The notes under the pieces are model-generated. The model saw only the letters and a program-made list of their open reading frames with translations, searched no databases and was not told the DNA's origin. Positions 9,273-17,946 of a stretch of DNA of 62,541 bases are shown in pieces (the first letter of the stretch is position 1; every line of letters begins with the position of its first letter). Source of the stretch: Ruminococcus sp. (GTDB taxonomy: Bacteria; Bacillota; Clostridia; Oscillospirales; Ruminococcaceae). Made by a program: the position numbers and the translations under genes. The stretch is from contig JAKSQT010000005.1 in assembly GCA_024403995.1 (NCBI GenBank), positions 1 through 62,541 on the forward strand. Direction: 5' to 3'.

Positions 9273-9317
9273 AAATACACCTGAATTGAACATCAATATC
9301 AGGTGTATTTATTTTTT
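9273..9317 (+). terminator. Intrinsic terminator after the M18 peptidase gene
   Basis: A 12-base stem, AAATACACCTGA paired with TCAGGTGTATTT, is followed by a T-rich tail. Confidence 0.85.
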
Positions 9318-9396
9318 ATAGTGTAAGCGAATGACGGTATTTCGGCAAATCTCAAGCATAATATGTATTTTTTGCGTAGGAATATGAAATATATAT

Positions 9397-9425
9397 TTGA
9401 AAAACATTCTCATATAGTGTATAAT
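9397..9425 (+). promoter_or_regulatory. Consensus sigma-A promoter of a short transcript
   Basis: TTGAAA (9397-9402), a 17-base spacer and perfect TATAAT (9420-9425). No open frame with a ribosome site follows before the terminator at 9484-9522, so the promoter seems to drive a small RNA. Confidence 0.75.
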
Positions 9426-9431
9426 AACAGT

Positions 9432-9524
9432 ATAGGAAATTGATTTTCATAACAAATAATTCCTATTCCATCCCCTTTTTTTTAGAATGAGATTCTTTCC
9501 CCAAGGTCTCATTCTTTTTTTTAA
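9432..9524 (+). ncRNA. Candidate small non-coding RNA, about 90 nt
   Basis: Between the consensus promoter and a strong terminator lies a short unit with no coding capacity. The predicted RNA starts with a hairpin (ATAGGAA at 9432-9438 pairing with TTCCTAT at 9460-9466), has a pyrimidine-rich single-stranded CCAUCCCCUUUU stretch, and ends in the terminator hairpin. The C-rich stretch could pair with purine-rich ribosome sites, which is how many trans-acting sRNAs work; that is inference. It is too short for 6S or tmRNA and matches no class I know. Confidence 0.5.
9484..9522 (+). terminator. Intrinsic terminator of the candidate sRNA
   Basis: A 9-base perfect stem (AGAATGAGA with TCTCATTCT) is followed by a run of eight T. 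Confidence 0.85.
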
Positions 9525-9551
9525 TTATCGACTAAGTATTGCCAAAAAATT

Positions 9552-9585
9552 AAGCCGCACAGATTTTCTGTGCGGCTGTTTTTTA
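9552..9585 (-). terminator. Bidirectional terminator after the LysR gene
   Basis: The stem AGCCGCACAGA / TCTGTGCGGCT has a 3-base loop and T-rich tails on both strands. It ends the LysR transcript on the minus strand and also protects it from plus-strand readthrough. Confidence 0.8.
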
Positions 9586-10536
9586 TTAAAGTCCGTTATT
9601 ATCGAACTGGTTCTGTACTTTCTTTGAGCAAGCCATAAGACTTTCAACGCATTCGGTAACAAGTGCATTGTTTTCGCTTGACTTACGGTAGATGATAATG
9701 TCTTTATTGAGGTGCTTGGCAAGTGAGCACTTCTTGATGATAAGACCGCTTGATTCAAGGAATTTATTCTGTATCGGAGGTATCCACATGAACGAGTCTT
9801 TAACTGTTGTAAGAAGACTGATCTGAGAACCTCTGTCGTAAACATAAATTCTCTTGATAGCCTGTGAATCATCATAGTCCATACTGAGCATAGCACGTCT
9901 CATCATCTCAGGGTCGCTTGTGCCGTTATATATCTCAGGATACTGTCTGAGTTCTTCATATGGGATATCATCATACTTAGCAAGAGGATGAGTTGCCGGT
10001 ATGCAGACACCAAGACGGTACTCGCAGAGTGTCTGGCTGATAAGCTTTCTTGAGTTGATTCTTTCGTTGAACATTTCAACGTAGCTTTCAGGGATACGCA
10101 TAACACCAACATCAAATTTACCTGTGCAGGTATCGTTCATAACGGAAATAGTGTCGGTCTCAACGAGGTGTATGTCCATTCTGTCGCATTCTTCAGCATA
10201 CTTTGAGATAAACTCGCCCATGATGGAAGTAACATATCCTGAACGGCAGACACCAATATTCATAGAAATATCAGAGCAGTTGCGAGTAAGGTAATCACGT
10301 TCAAGGCTGTGAATGTCATTTACGATAGAAGTAGCTTTTGAAAGGAACTTTTCTCCTTCAGGAGTGAGCACCATACCGTTGGAAGTTCTGCTGAAAATCT
10401 GAATTCCAAGTTCGGTTTCAAGTTCCTTGAGCGCAATACTGATGTTAGGCTGAGCCTGAAAGAGTTTTTTTGCAGCGTGAGTGATGCTGCCCTCCTGAGC
10501 GATTGCGATAACATATTCGAGCTGTTGAATTTTCAT
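9586..10536 (-). CDS. LysR-type transcriptional regulator
   Basis: The 316-residue protein begins with the typical LysR winged helix-turn-helix (MKIQQLEYVIAIAQEGSIT, then AAKKLFQAQPNISIALKELE) and continues with a two-lobed periplasmic-binding-type effector domain from about residue 90. The ATG at 10536 has an AAGGAG site; the open frame continues upstream but includes the untranslated leader. The gene stands alone, with no divergently transcribed target beside it, so the inducer and regulon are unknown. Its own leader carries a palindrome that could be an autoregulatory site. Confidence 0.92.
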   Translation of the reverse strand: MKIQQLEYVIAIAQEGSITHAAKKLFQAQPNISIALKELETELGIQIFSRTSNGMVLTPEGEKFLSKATSIVNDIHSLERDYLTRNCSDISMNIGVCRSGYVTSIMGEFISKYAEECDRMDIHLVETDTISVMNDTCTGKFDVGVMRIPESYVEMFNERINSRKLISQTLCEYRLGVCIPATHPLAKYDDIPYEELRQYPEIYNGTSDPEMMRRAMLSMDYDDSQAIKRIYVYDRGSQISLLTTVKDSFMWIPPIQNKFLESSGLIIKKCSLAKHLNKDIIIYRKSSENNALVTECVESLMACSKKVQNQFDNNGL

Positions 10537-10601
10537 TGATATTCTCCTTAATAGTAATTGAAGCAGCATCGCACGATAATTGTACGCTGTTGCATCGGGG
10601 C

Positions 10602-10617
10602 TTGATTTACGAATCAA
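10602..10617. promoter_or_regulatory. Perfect palindrome in the LysR leader (possible operator)
   Basis: TTGATTTACGAATCAA is a 16-base perfect inverted repeat with the T-N11-A form of LysR boxes. It lies about 60 bases downstream of the predicted transcription start, where binding would block elongation and give negative autoregulation. Assignment as the operator is inference. Confidence 0.45.
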
Positions 10618-10680
10618 ATTACAAACGGTTTTGCTGCATGGAAATCGCAGCCTCACCTTAATTTTTCTCAATACAATAAT

Positions 10681-10709
10681 ATTATAACACATATATATTA
10701 AAATGTCAA
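10681..10709 (-). promoter_or_regulatory. Consensus promoter of the LysR gene
   Basis: Read on the minus strand: TTGACA (10709-10704), 17-base spacer, TATAAT (10686-10681). It predicts a start near 10675 and an untranslated leader of about 140 nt, unusually long for a regulator gene. Confidence 0.8.
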
Positions 10710-10825
10710 AGTATTTTTTAATAATCCATGAAAAAAATATGGACGTAAATACGCCTATATTTGAGACAAAGTGACAAATTAAACGTATTAAATGCTATAA
10801 TTTAAGAATAGTTTAAGCTTGATGA

Positions 10826-11389
10826 TTACTTCCCGTCATGAACTGAAAAAGTATCAACATCAACAATGCCTGATGATGAAGAAGTGCTGCCGGAATAGCG
10901 CTGTTTTATGAATTTTGCGACGATAAAGTCAAAAACTCCGAAGCCTGTTAATATAAGACCGATTGCAAAGCGTATAGCATTTCCAAGCCTCAGCGGATTT
11001 ATCATGAAAAATATACCGCCTAAAATGAGAACAACAGCCCATGCGATGCTGATAATTCTGCTGCGTCCTTCGCTTCTTTTTTTAATTGTTCCTATCAGGC
11101 GGGTAATGCCGAGAATTGCGAAGATAGTTCCGGCAAGCAGCGAAATTCGTATCATGAGGAATTTCGGAAGTGCAGCAATGAAAGCACCGATAAGCATTCC
11201 GATGATGCTGCCGCCTATCATAGGTGCACCTTGTCCTGCGGAAGTGAAAAGAGTTTTCACACTTCCGATGATGATAATTAATCCGATAACACAGAATATG
11301 CCTGAAATGATCTTCGGAAAAAATGCGATGATAATTCCGAGAATTACAAGCAATACTCCTTTAACGAGATAGTCTGAACGTTCAGCCAT
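10826..11389 (-). CDS. DUF308/HdeD-like membrane protein
   Basis: The 187-residue protein is made of about six hydrophobic segments in pairs (LLVILGIIIAFFPKIISGI and similar), with short loops and a Ser-rich tail. This fits the DUF308 family, to which the acid-resistance protein HdeD belongs; function outside enterobacteria is unknown. The ATG at 11389 follows a GGGGGA site; upstream frame extensions lack one. It lies 68 bases after the transglutaminase gene and may share its transcript. Confidence 0.8.
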   Translation of the reverse strand: MAERSDYLVKGVLLVILGIIIAFFPKIISGIFCVIGLIIIIGSVKTLFTSAGQGAPMIGGSIIGMLIGAFIAALPKFLMIRISLLAGTIFAILGITRLIGTIKKRSEGRSRIISIAWAVVLILGGIFFMINPLRLGNAIRFAIGLILTGFGVFDFIVAKFIKQRYSGSTSSSSGIVDVDTFSVHDGK

Positions 11390-11457
11390 AAAAAAATCCC
11401 CCTTTTTTACCCGAAACAGGCGGCAGAACTCAGTCTGCACACCTGTTTTTGAAATGA

Positions 11458-14148
11458 TCATATCATGTTTGCGATAAATTTAATGTACAGCTTACCAAAG
11501 AAGCTTGATTTGCTGTAGATAGTTTCTGCAAGCTTTCTGACTGTATTTCCGCACTGTTTCAGCTCGTCGGCAGTTGGTTTTGAGTTGCCGAATTTTGAGC
11601 GCAGTGCTATGTCAGTCAATGTTCTGAATGAATTTTCGTCGAAATAAATTCCGCCGATCTTTTTTTCTACATCATCGGCAAATTCTGTGAACTTGCTGTT
11701 GATGTTTTCGATTTTCTTGTATTCCAGAAGCTTTATTGCATAGGCATACATAGAAGCGATTCTGTCACCGCTTTTTCCGCCTGTAAATCGTTTTTCACGC
11801 CTTTTCAGTGATACAAGCCTGCGGATAATGATAATGACTACAGTAAGTGCAGCAATTAACAGCCATCTGAGAAGTTCTGCGGCAACTGCCGATAATTTTG
11901 CTCTGCTTTTGCCGCCGTTATCATTGCCGAAACCGAAACCGCCCGGCTTGGTTGTGGCTGAAGTGGTGGAAGTACTTTGCTTTGGCTTTTTCGATGCACT
12001 GTGAGATGTATTTTTGCCGGAAGTTGTTGATGTGCCGTCTGCTGCCGAGACTGATGTGGTAGTTGAGGTGACAGGAGAAGTTGTAGTGACAGGCGAAGTA
12101 TTTATAGTGCTGTTGGAATAGCCTGCTGTAAATTCAAACGGAACCCAGCCGAAGCCGTCGATATATACCTCTGCCCATGCGTGGCTTCTGTTGTCCTTTA
12201 TGTCGATGGTATATGTGCCGTCACTGTTTTTGGATTTATCGTTGAAATCGTCGCCGACAATAACATATCCTGTTGCATATCGGGCAGGGATACCTGCCAT
12301 TCTTGCGAGCATAACGCCTGATGAAGCGAAGTGAGTACAGTAGCCTTTCTGGTTTTCAAGAAGAAAATAGTTGACAAAATCACGGTTTGAAGGCGTTTTT
12401 CCGGGTTTGAGCGAATACTGTGTACTGCTTGTCATTTTTTCTCTCAGAGCTTTGAGAAGTTCGAGCTTATCATTGGCAGTTGAAGTACTGTACGAGTCGA
12501 AAATTTCTGAATATGCTTCCCTTACCTCCTGCATGGCACTGTTGTCGGGGACATCAAGGTAATTGTCATAAACAAATGTGCTGTACTGATTTTCAAGCAG
12601 CTCTGCCATAAGCGGATAGCCGGTGCTATAGAGAAAATCATCGGGAGCAGCAAGCTCAAAGTCAAGCGGGAAGAAGTCGTCATATGTATAGAGACTGTGT
12701 GTATCGCAGAATTGGGATACTTTGTCACGCCATGCGGAATCCTGAATAAGACCGGCTGAATATGAAGCTCTCTGGACGCTGCCGATAAACGGTGCTATCT
12801 TTTCTGCGGTAAGCGGAATGAACTGATAGTCTATGCTTTTTGTTTCGTTATTGTTAAGTTTGAAGAATTTGTCGTTTTCGGGCTTGATGCCGCCTGTTGT
12901 CTGAAAACAGTATGGTATGAACAGCTTTTTGTGCTTTAAATGTGAGGTGATATTGATGTTGGAACTGTTGAGAACACCGTTTTCGTCATAAAGGAGAGTT
13001 GAGAATGTGACAGGAAAGATCTGCGGATTGATGCCATATTCGTCACATTCAGTAAGTCTCGGATCGGTATAGGCTGTTTCGGGAAGGTCGAACCATTCGT
13101 TGTCTTTATAGACCGAACCTGCATAATCTTTAAGATAAAGTGCAACATCGGGTTTTGAGGAGACATTTACGGTAAGGTCAGTGACGTTCTTGTATGAGAT
13201 ATGGTCAAAGCTGCCGAGCTTATGTGACTCAAATCTGAATTCAAAGCCGAATGCGCTTGAAAGGTCTGTCAGACTTTCGGCAAGATTGTCGATGCTGAAT
13301 GAGTTGAAAGCCTCGGCAATAGCCTTGCGCTTTTTGTTTATTTCATCGCTGCGCTTGTAGTCGGTGACTTTCAGCACGAACATTGTAACAAGCGTTACCG
13401 CCATAATGCAGCCCATTATGTAAGCACCGCATCTTTCGGTGACTTTGAGCTTCATGTGCCGTTTTGGGAAGAACAGGTTGTCCTTCCGCACAAATCCGCT
13501 TTGTCCGCCTGAATACTCTCCCACGTCAATGGTACACATCGCAAGGAGAGAGAGCCAGTATGCAACGACGGTCATGCCCCTGAAAACAGGAAGTTCGATG
13601 CCGTTATAAAGACCTATCTCGATGACAGGAAATGTCACGAGAAGCGGCAGAATAGGGTTCGGTCTTGCAATGGTGAAGAAATAAATTACTATTGCGAGCA
13701 GCCATACATAGAAGAAAAGGAATGTAGTGACCGATTCCTCTTCAAGCTGAGGCGAAAGGTTTTTATAATAGTTTATCTTGCTGTGGAATGAGACTTTGTA
13801 GATTATATTGTATATATACTTGAATCCCTCTGTTATTACGGCTATTTTTTTATACAGCGCACCGAGATAGACTACGGCTGAGCCTGCATATATCCAGAGA
13901 GCCTTGCCTTCGATGACGGTGAGCAGTATATAGAACAGTGAAAGACCGCATGAAGCGATAAATATGCGTCCTTTGTCGAAGCTGAGTTCAAACATACCGA
14001 AAAACGAGAGAATTACAGCCGCAAAGCCTGCCGCAGCGATGAAAACCGAGAAAGGTTTCCTGAAATTGGTTCGCTTGGTTTTGACGGACATTATGATGCT
14101 GTCGCATACTGAAATGCCGTTGTTATTTTGTATATTCTTGTTTTTCAT
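11458..14148 (-). CDS. Membrane transglutaminase-like protein (TgpA type)
   Basis: The 896-residue protein has about six N-terminal membrane segments (residues 30-265), an extracellular region with a transglutaminase core, a Thr/Ser-rich stretch (about 700-745), one more membrane segment (about 765-790) and a cytoplasmic tail resembling DUF4129. The core shows the Cys of GYCTHFASSGVMLARMAG (about 620) and the His of NRSHAWAEVY (about 670), with GFGWVPFEFTAGYS following. It starts at the ATG overlapping the DUF58 stop. The moxR-DUF58-transglutaminase trio is a conserved operon; the enzyme probably acts on extracellular proteins or the wall, but its substrate is unknown. Confidence 0.9.
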   Translation of the reverse strand: MKNKNIQNNNGISVCDSIIMSVKTKRTNFRKPFSVFIAAAGFAAVILSFFGMFELSFDKGRIFIASCGLSLFYILLTVIEGKALWIYAGSAVVYLGALYKKIAVITEGFKYIYNIIYKVSFHSKINYYKNLSPQLEEESVTTFLFFYVWLLAIVIYFFTIARPNPILPLLVTFPVIEIGLYNGIELPVFRGMTVVAYWLSLLAMCTIDVGEYSGGQSGFVRKDNLFFPKRHMKLKVTERCGAYIMGCIMAVTLVTMFVLKVTDYKRSDEINKKRKAIAEAFNSFSIDNLAESLTDLSSAFGFEFRFESHKLGSFDHISYKNVTDLTVNVSSKPDVALYLKDYAGSVYKDNEWFDLPETAYTDPRLTECDEYGINPQIFPVTFSTLLYDENGVLNSSNINITSHLKHKKLFIPYCFQTTGGIKPENDKFFKLNNNETKSIDYQFIPLTAEKIAPFIGSVQRASYSAGLIQDSAWRDKVSQFCDTHSLYTYDDFFPLDFELAAPDDFLYSTGYPLMAELLENQYSTFVYDNYLDVPDNSAMQEVREAYSEIFDSYSTSTANDKLELLKALREKMTSSTQYSLKPGKTPSNRDFVNYFLLENQKGYCTHFASSGVMLARMAGIPARYATGYVIVGDDFNDKSKNSDGTYTIDIKDNRSHAWAEVYIDGFGWVPFEFTAGYSNSTINTSPVTTTSPVTSTTTSVSAADGTSTTSGKNTSHSASKKPKQSTSTTSATTKPGGFGFGNDNGGKSRAKLSAVAAELLRWLLIAALTVVIIIIRRLVSLKRREKRFTGGKSGDRIASMYAYAIKLLEYKKIENINSKFTEFADDVEKKIGGIYFDENSFRTLTDIALRSKFGNSKPTADELKQCGNTVRKLAETIYSKSSFFGKLYIKFIANMI

Positions 14149-15341
14149 TATATCTCTATGTCCTTTATGGAAGCGGAAATCCTGCCGATAATGACAGGCG
14201 TAACTGTCAGTGATGTGCAGCCTGCCTGAATTTTTGCCGTATCGTCAATATTCTTTACAACGACTGCTGCATTTTTGATATCGGCATCTGCCTCCTCGTC
14301 AAGATACTCAAAGACAGGTGATTCCAGCGCAGAAGTGATGAAAGTGAATGATGAAAGTGAAGAAACCGGATTTTCGGCAAAATATGTTTCCGGGGCTTCG
14401 CAGTAGAGATTGTCGTTGATAGAGAAGATGATCTCCTTGATAACATCGCTCAGAACTTCGGGAGAGGTGATGTTCCTTTCCGTGAAGCATCTGTTTTTAG
14501 CGCTGTAGAAGACCAGTTTGTGAATGCGTTCATTTTCTGCAAGGAACTGCGAAACAGAAAGCAGGGTTTCCACAAGTGTGTCGAAAACGGGCAGTGTATA
14601 TTCGCTGTCCTCATAGCATTTTAGGTCGAGGAAGACAACGCACGGAACATCTATCGGAAGGCTGTATTCCTTGACGATGAATTCATCTTTTTTGGAACTC
14701 AGTTTCCAGTGGATGCGGTTGAGTTTATCTCCGGGGATATACTCACGCAGGTCAAAAACCTCTGACGGATCGTCACCGGCTTTGTGTTCGGAAAAATTGT
14801 CGCTTTCCTCGTTGATTCTGTCTGTATAGCATATTGTGCCGTTTATTTCATGTCCTTCCGGAATAACTGCTACCTTAGCGCCCGCATTTCTTGCAATGTT
14901 GAATTTGAATATCCTCAGCGGATCGAATATTATTATCTTTTCGGTCTTTATCTTGATGATTCCGCAGAATTTAGAGCTTATCTGGAAAGTGATCCTCTGC
15001 GAGTTGCGTGGCTGGATCGGGAGATAAAGCTCAAAGTCGGTTATCTGGTTGTTGAAAACGTTGTAGTATTCAATATGTGCCTCGGCTTTTCCGACAGGGA
15101 AAAAACTGTTGTTGGTTATGACAAGCTGAACGGGAAATGACTGATTTTTTGCAACAGTGCTGTCTTTGAGGGCGAATTCGACTTTCAGCTTTCTTTTGGT
15201 ATATGATGTTGTCAGGAACATGATTATTGGCAGACTAATCATAATGACCAGAAGAACCAGTGCAAAATCCCACAGATAAAGGATATAGAAAGCTATGCAG
15301 ACGAATATCAGCACAATAAAGAGTATTTTTGTAAGCAGCAT
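14148..15341 (-). CDS. DUF58 domain protein
   Basis: The 397-residue protein has two membrane segments near the N-terminus (about 5-45), a beta-rich domain and the DUF58 signature DKLNRIHWKLSSKKDEFIVKE's core (R-IHW-L-S-K near residue 215), followed by a vWA-like fold. DUF58 proteins always travel with MoxR AAA+ ATPases, which here is encoded directly upstream. The stop overlaps the next gene's start. The role in the trio is probably assembly or maturation of a surface complex. Confidence 0.9.
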   Translation of the reverse strand: MLLTKILFIVLIFVCIAFYILYLWDFALVLLVIMISLPIIMFLTTSYTKRKLKVEFALKDSTVAKNQSFPVQLVITNNSFFPVGKAEAHIEYYNVFNNQITDFELYLPIQPRNSQRITFQISSKFCGIIKIKTEKIIIFDPLRIFKFNIARNAGAKVAVIPEGHEINGTICYTDRINEESDNFSEHKAGDDPSEVFDLREYIPGDKLNRIHWKLSSKKDEFIVKEYSLPIDVPCVVFLDLKCYEDSEYTLPVFDTLVETLLSVSQFLAENERIHKLVFYSAKNRCFTERNITSPEVLSDVIKEIIFSINDNLYCEAPETYFAENPVSSLSSFTFITSALESPVFEYLDEEADADIKNAAVVVKNIDDTAKIQAGCTSLTVTPVIIGRISASIKDIEI

Positions 15342-15346
15342 GAGAT

Positions 15347-16306
15347 TTACCTGCCTGTTTCGGAAATTCCGGGAACCGGGACTTGTTTGAGAATCTCGCT
15401 TATGATATCGGAAGCTGTAACATCTGAGAGCTTGGCTTTGGAATTGAGCATGATGCGGTGTTCAAAAACGTCGCCGCAGACATAGGAAATATCCTCCGGG
15501 ATAACATAGTCACGTCCCATAGCGACTGCAATGCCCTTGGAAAGCTGCATGAGAGCAAGCGTACCTCTTGGGCTGATGCCGAGTTTGAGCATCGGATGAT
15601 TTCTTGTTGCAGCCGAAAGAGAGACGATATATTCATAGATTCTGTCATCAACATAGACATTGGATATATAATCCTGAAGCTCAACGATGAATTTTGCATC
15701 GGCAACAGGCTGAACGAGGTCAAGCGGATTGTTGTTGTACTTTGCTTTGAGAATTCCGACTTCGCCCTTGAAATCAGGATAGCCCATGCTGAGTCTTATC
15801 ATGAATCTGTCAAGCTGTGAGTCGGGAAGATTGTGAGTACCTGCCGAGCCTATCGGGTTCTGTGTTGCGATAACGGTATACGGTTCAGGCAGTTTATATG
15901 TATTGCCGTCAACGGTGATGCTTTTTTCCTCCATGAGTTCAAGGAGGGCAGACTGTGTCTTGCTTGAAGTACGGTTTATTTCGTCGGCAAGAAAGAGATT
16001 GCAGAAAGCAACGCCCGGACGGAATTCAAATTTTCCTTCAGCTTTGTTATAAATTGAAAAACCTGTTACATCTGACGGCAGAACATCAGGTGTGAACTGC
16101 ATTCTGTTGTGTTCAAGCGAAAGAGCCTTTGAAAAAGCAAGGGCGAGGGTTGTTTTTCCCACACCGGGGATATCCTCGATAAGAACGTGACCTTTGCATA
16201 GTACCGCAAGAAGTACCTTGATGATAACAGCGTCCTTGCCGATGACAGCCTTTTTGACTTCGGAAATGACCGAATTGATACGGTTTGTGTAATAGGTGTT
16301 GTTCAT
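15347..16306 (-). CDS. MoxR family AAA+ ATPase
   Basis: The 319-residue ATPase shows Walker A GVGKTTLA (about residue 46), Walker B LFLADEINR (about 107), sensor-1 ATQNP (about 149) and the C-terminal lid. MoxR ATPases act as chaperones for vWA and DUF58 partners. The ATG at 16306 has an AGGAGA site 6 bases upstream. It is the first gene of the operon and has a promoter at 16445-16473. Confidence 0.93.
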   Translation of the reverse strand: MNNTYYTNRINSVISEVKKAVIGKDAVIIKVLLAVLCKGHVLIEDIPGVGKTTLALAFSKALSLEHNRMQFTPDVLPSDVTGFSIYNKAEGKFEFRPGVAFCNLFLADEINRTSSKTQSALLELMEEKSITVDGNTYKLPEPYTVIATQNPIGSAGTHNLPDSQLDRFMIRLSMGYPDFKGEVGILKAKYNNNPLDLVQPVADAKFIVELQDYISNVYVDDRIYEYIVSLSAATRNHPMLKLGISPRGTLALMQLSKGIAVAMGRDYVIPEDISYVCGDVFEHRIMLNSKAKLSDVTASDIISEILKQVPVPGISETGR

Positions 16307-16444
16307 TTTTGTATCTCCTGTATGCCTGTCTCCTGACAGGCTTATGTATTTGCTCATCAGTCAGGCAGAAGACAGATGTGCTGTGAAACGGCGGCGTAAA
16401 CTCGCCGTAAATGTCTTATGCGGGAACTGAATACAGCTTCTTAT

Positions 16445-16473
16445 ATTATACCATTATTTAATCACTTTTGCAA
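16445..16473 (-). promoter_or_regulatory. Promoter of the moxR operon
   Basis: On the minus strand TTGCAA, 17 bases, TATAAT. The predicted start near 16438 gives a leader of about 130 nt. Confidence 0.65.
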
Positions 16474-16491
16474 TAGCGAAAAGCAAGAAAT

Positions 16492-16517
16492 AAAAAAATC
16501 CCTCACAGGGAGGGATC
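16492..16517 (-). terminator. Terminator of the TraX-like gene
   Basis: On the minus strand GATCCCTCCCTGTGAGGGAT forms a hairpin followed by seven T. It separates the TraX-like gene from moxR. Confidence 0.7.
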
Positions 16518-16532
16518 AGGACGGATATGGTA

Positions 16533-17255
16533 TCAATATCCGAAATATTTGTTTTTGATAAAATAGAGCAGCAGCATATGAGCAGGATAAATGATATAGA
16601 AAAGGTATTTCAGTATCTTTCCCTTGATAAAGCCACGTTTTCCGTTATAAAGAGCTATCGGGATGAATGCGCAGCCTGCCTTCCATGTTGAGCTGAGCAG
16701 ACCTGAGCCGATAATTGCACGGATAAACGGTTTGTCTCTGAGAATATATACCATGAGTATGAAACAGAAGCCGGTACAGCCGTAGTCGGCTTTCAGGAAA
16801 AGTGTGACAACAAAAATCGGCACAAGGCAGGCAGTCACTTTTATGATGCTGGATTTGTATTTTTCATAGAGGCATATTCCAAGATAGCCAAGAAACAGCG
16901 TGAAAAAAACGTTTTGGTTTTCCCAGCACACTGTGCCTGCATGACATAAATTCCACGGTATTTCCGAGACAGCAGCGAAAATCAGCAGGCTTATGCCATA
17001 TTTCTTTCTGTCATGTGTATGGACATAGCCTTCGGTGAGAAGAAAAGCGTATATCGGAAATGCAATACGTCCAATTCCACGCAGTATATTGTACATGATG
17101 ACATATTTGTCGCTGGTGTCGTATATATCGGTTATCATAGAGCCGATGATCGCAGCTGTGGTATGGTCTATGAGCATTGTGACGAGGGCGATGACTTTGA
17201 GCATACTTCCGCTCAGTATCTTGTATTTCTGAGGAATACGGGCTTCTTCGTTCAT
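16533..17255 (-). CDS. TraX family membrane protein
   Basis: The 240-residue protein has six to seven membrane segments and the family hallmark near the N-terminus, SMLKVIALVTMLIDHTTA. TraX acetylates F pilin, but chromosomal Firmicute homologues stand alone and are thought to be membrane acyltransferases of unknown substrate. The ATG at 17255 follows an AAAAGGAT site and lies about 35 bases after the predicted transcription start, which rules out the longer frame starting at 17378. No other conjugation gene is nearby, so transfer is not implied. Confidence 0.85.
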   Translation of the reverse strand: MNEEARIPQKYKILSGSMLKVIALVTMLIDHTTAAIIGSMITDIYDTSDKYVIMYNILRGIGRIAFPIYAFLLTEGYVHTHDRKKYGISLLIFAAVSEIPWNLCHAGTVCWENQNVFFTLFLGYLGICLYEKYKSSIIKVTACLVPIFVVTLFLKADYGCTGFCFILMVYILRDKPFIRAIIGSGLLSSTWKAGCAFIPIALYNGKRGFIKGKILKYLFYIIYPAHMLLLYFIKNKYFGY

Positions 17256-17298
17256 AATATCATCCTTTTCATTATATTTTGAGGGTTTTTCCGTAAAC

Positions 17299-17327
17299 AT
17301 TATATAGCAAATGCTGATATTTGTCAA
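17299..17327 (-). promoter_or_regulatory. Consensus promoter of the TraX-like gene
   Basis: On the minus strand TTGACA (17327-17322), 17 bases, TATAAT (17304-17299). A family B repeat begins 9 bases upstream of the -35 box. Confidence 0.85.
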
Positions 17328-17335
17328 GCTATTTA

Positions 17336-17566
17336 AGGCAACACCGCACAAAGCACGTCTGATGACTTTGTACGTCATAAACTTGTATCTTTTCCGTCAT
17401 CTTGCACAGAAATTCTTTGCCATACGTGGTCTCTCCCTGTGGGAGAGGTGTCAGCGAAGCTGACAGAGAGGCTGACCGACAGACCAGTATGCCTGCAAAA
17501 TTTCTGTACAATCTGACGAAAAATCTAACTGCGTTTCTGCCGCACAATCTTTGTGCGGTGTTGCCT
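17336..17566. repeat. MITE-like element, family B, with nested insert
   Basis: The ends are AGGCAACACCGCACAAAG and its inverted complement CTTTGTGCGGTGTTGCCT, framed by TTAA on both sides. The interior is the reverse complement of the copy at 30047-30219. A 61-base segment (17427-17487) with its own short inverted ends (TGGTCT/AGACCA) interrupts the homology. A further fragment of the right end (TGCGGTGTTGCC) follows at 17570-17581. Confidence 0.88.
17427..17487. repeat. Palindromic insert inside the family B element
   Basis: The segment begins TGGTCTCTCCC and ends with AGACCAG. It contains the internal inverted repeats CTCTCCCTGTGGGAGAG and GTCAGCGAAGCTGAC. It is absent from the family B copy at 30047-30219, whose sequence is continuous across the site. 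Confidence 0.7.
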
Positions 17567-17581
17567 TAATGCGGTGTTGCC

Positions 17582-17874
17582 GTGACAAAAATGCCGTTCA
17601 TCTGTATCAACAAAATATTGTTGAAAACTTCCGCACAAAATCAGGCAATGTCAAAATGAGAGGAAAATTGCAGAACCATGAAATTATACTGCAAGTTATA
17701 AAAAGTACGAAAAATACGGACAAACAGGCTGTTGAAAAAAAGAAAAATCACAAGATTATGTAAAAAAGAAAAACATATTAACGTATGAAATATAGGATTA
17801 TTGTGCATGATGTATAATCAAAAATTTTTCTTTTAGTTCATGTTGGCGATAAAGCGGAAAAATATTTGAAATGC
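17582..17874. other. AT-rich spacer without a supported gene
   Basis: The plus-strand frame at 17551-17763 begins in the repeat, has no ribosome site and no recognisable protein features. Nothing else was seen before the promoter at 17875. Confidence 0.5.
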
Positions 17875-17903
17875 TTGAAATTTCTTCCTGAATATGCTAT
17901 TAT
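17875..17903 (+). promoter_or_regulatory. Promoter of the SleB-type hydrolase gene
   Basis: TTGAAA (17875-17880), 17 bases, TATTAT (17898-17903). It lies downstream of the first ATG of the long open frame (17866), so translation must begin at 17947. Confidence 0.8.
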
Positions 17904-17946
17904 GTTAACAGCCCAGAAATACTCTAATTCACGAAAGGATGAGTTG

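Noticed and set aside
16533-17255. Conjugative element suggested by TraX
   Set aside because: No relaxase, coupling protein, integrase or other transfer gene is in the neighbourhood; lone TraX-like genes are common in Firmicutes.
17551-17763. Plus-strand frame after the family B repeat
   Set aside because: It starts within the repeat, has no ribosome site and no family resemblance.
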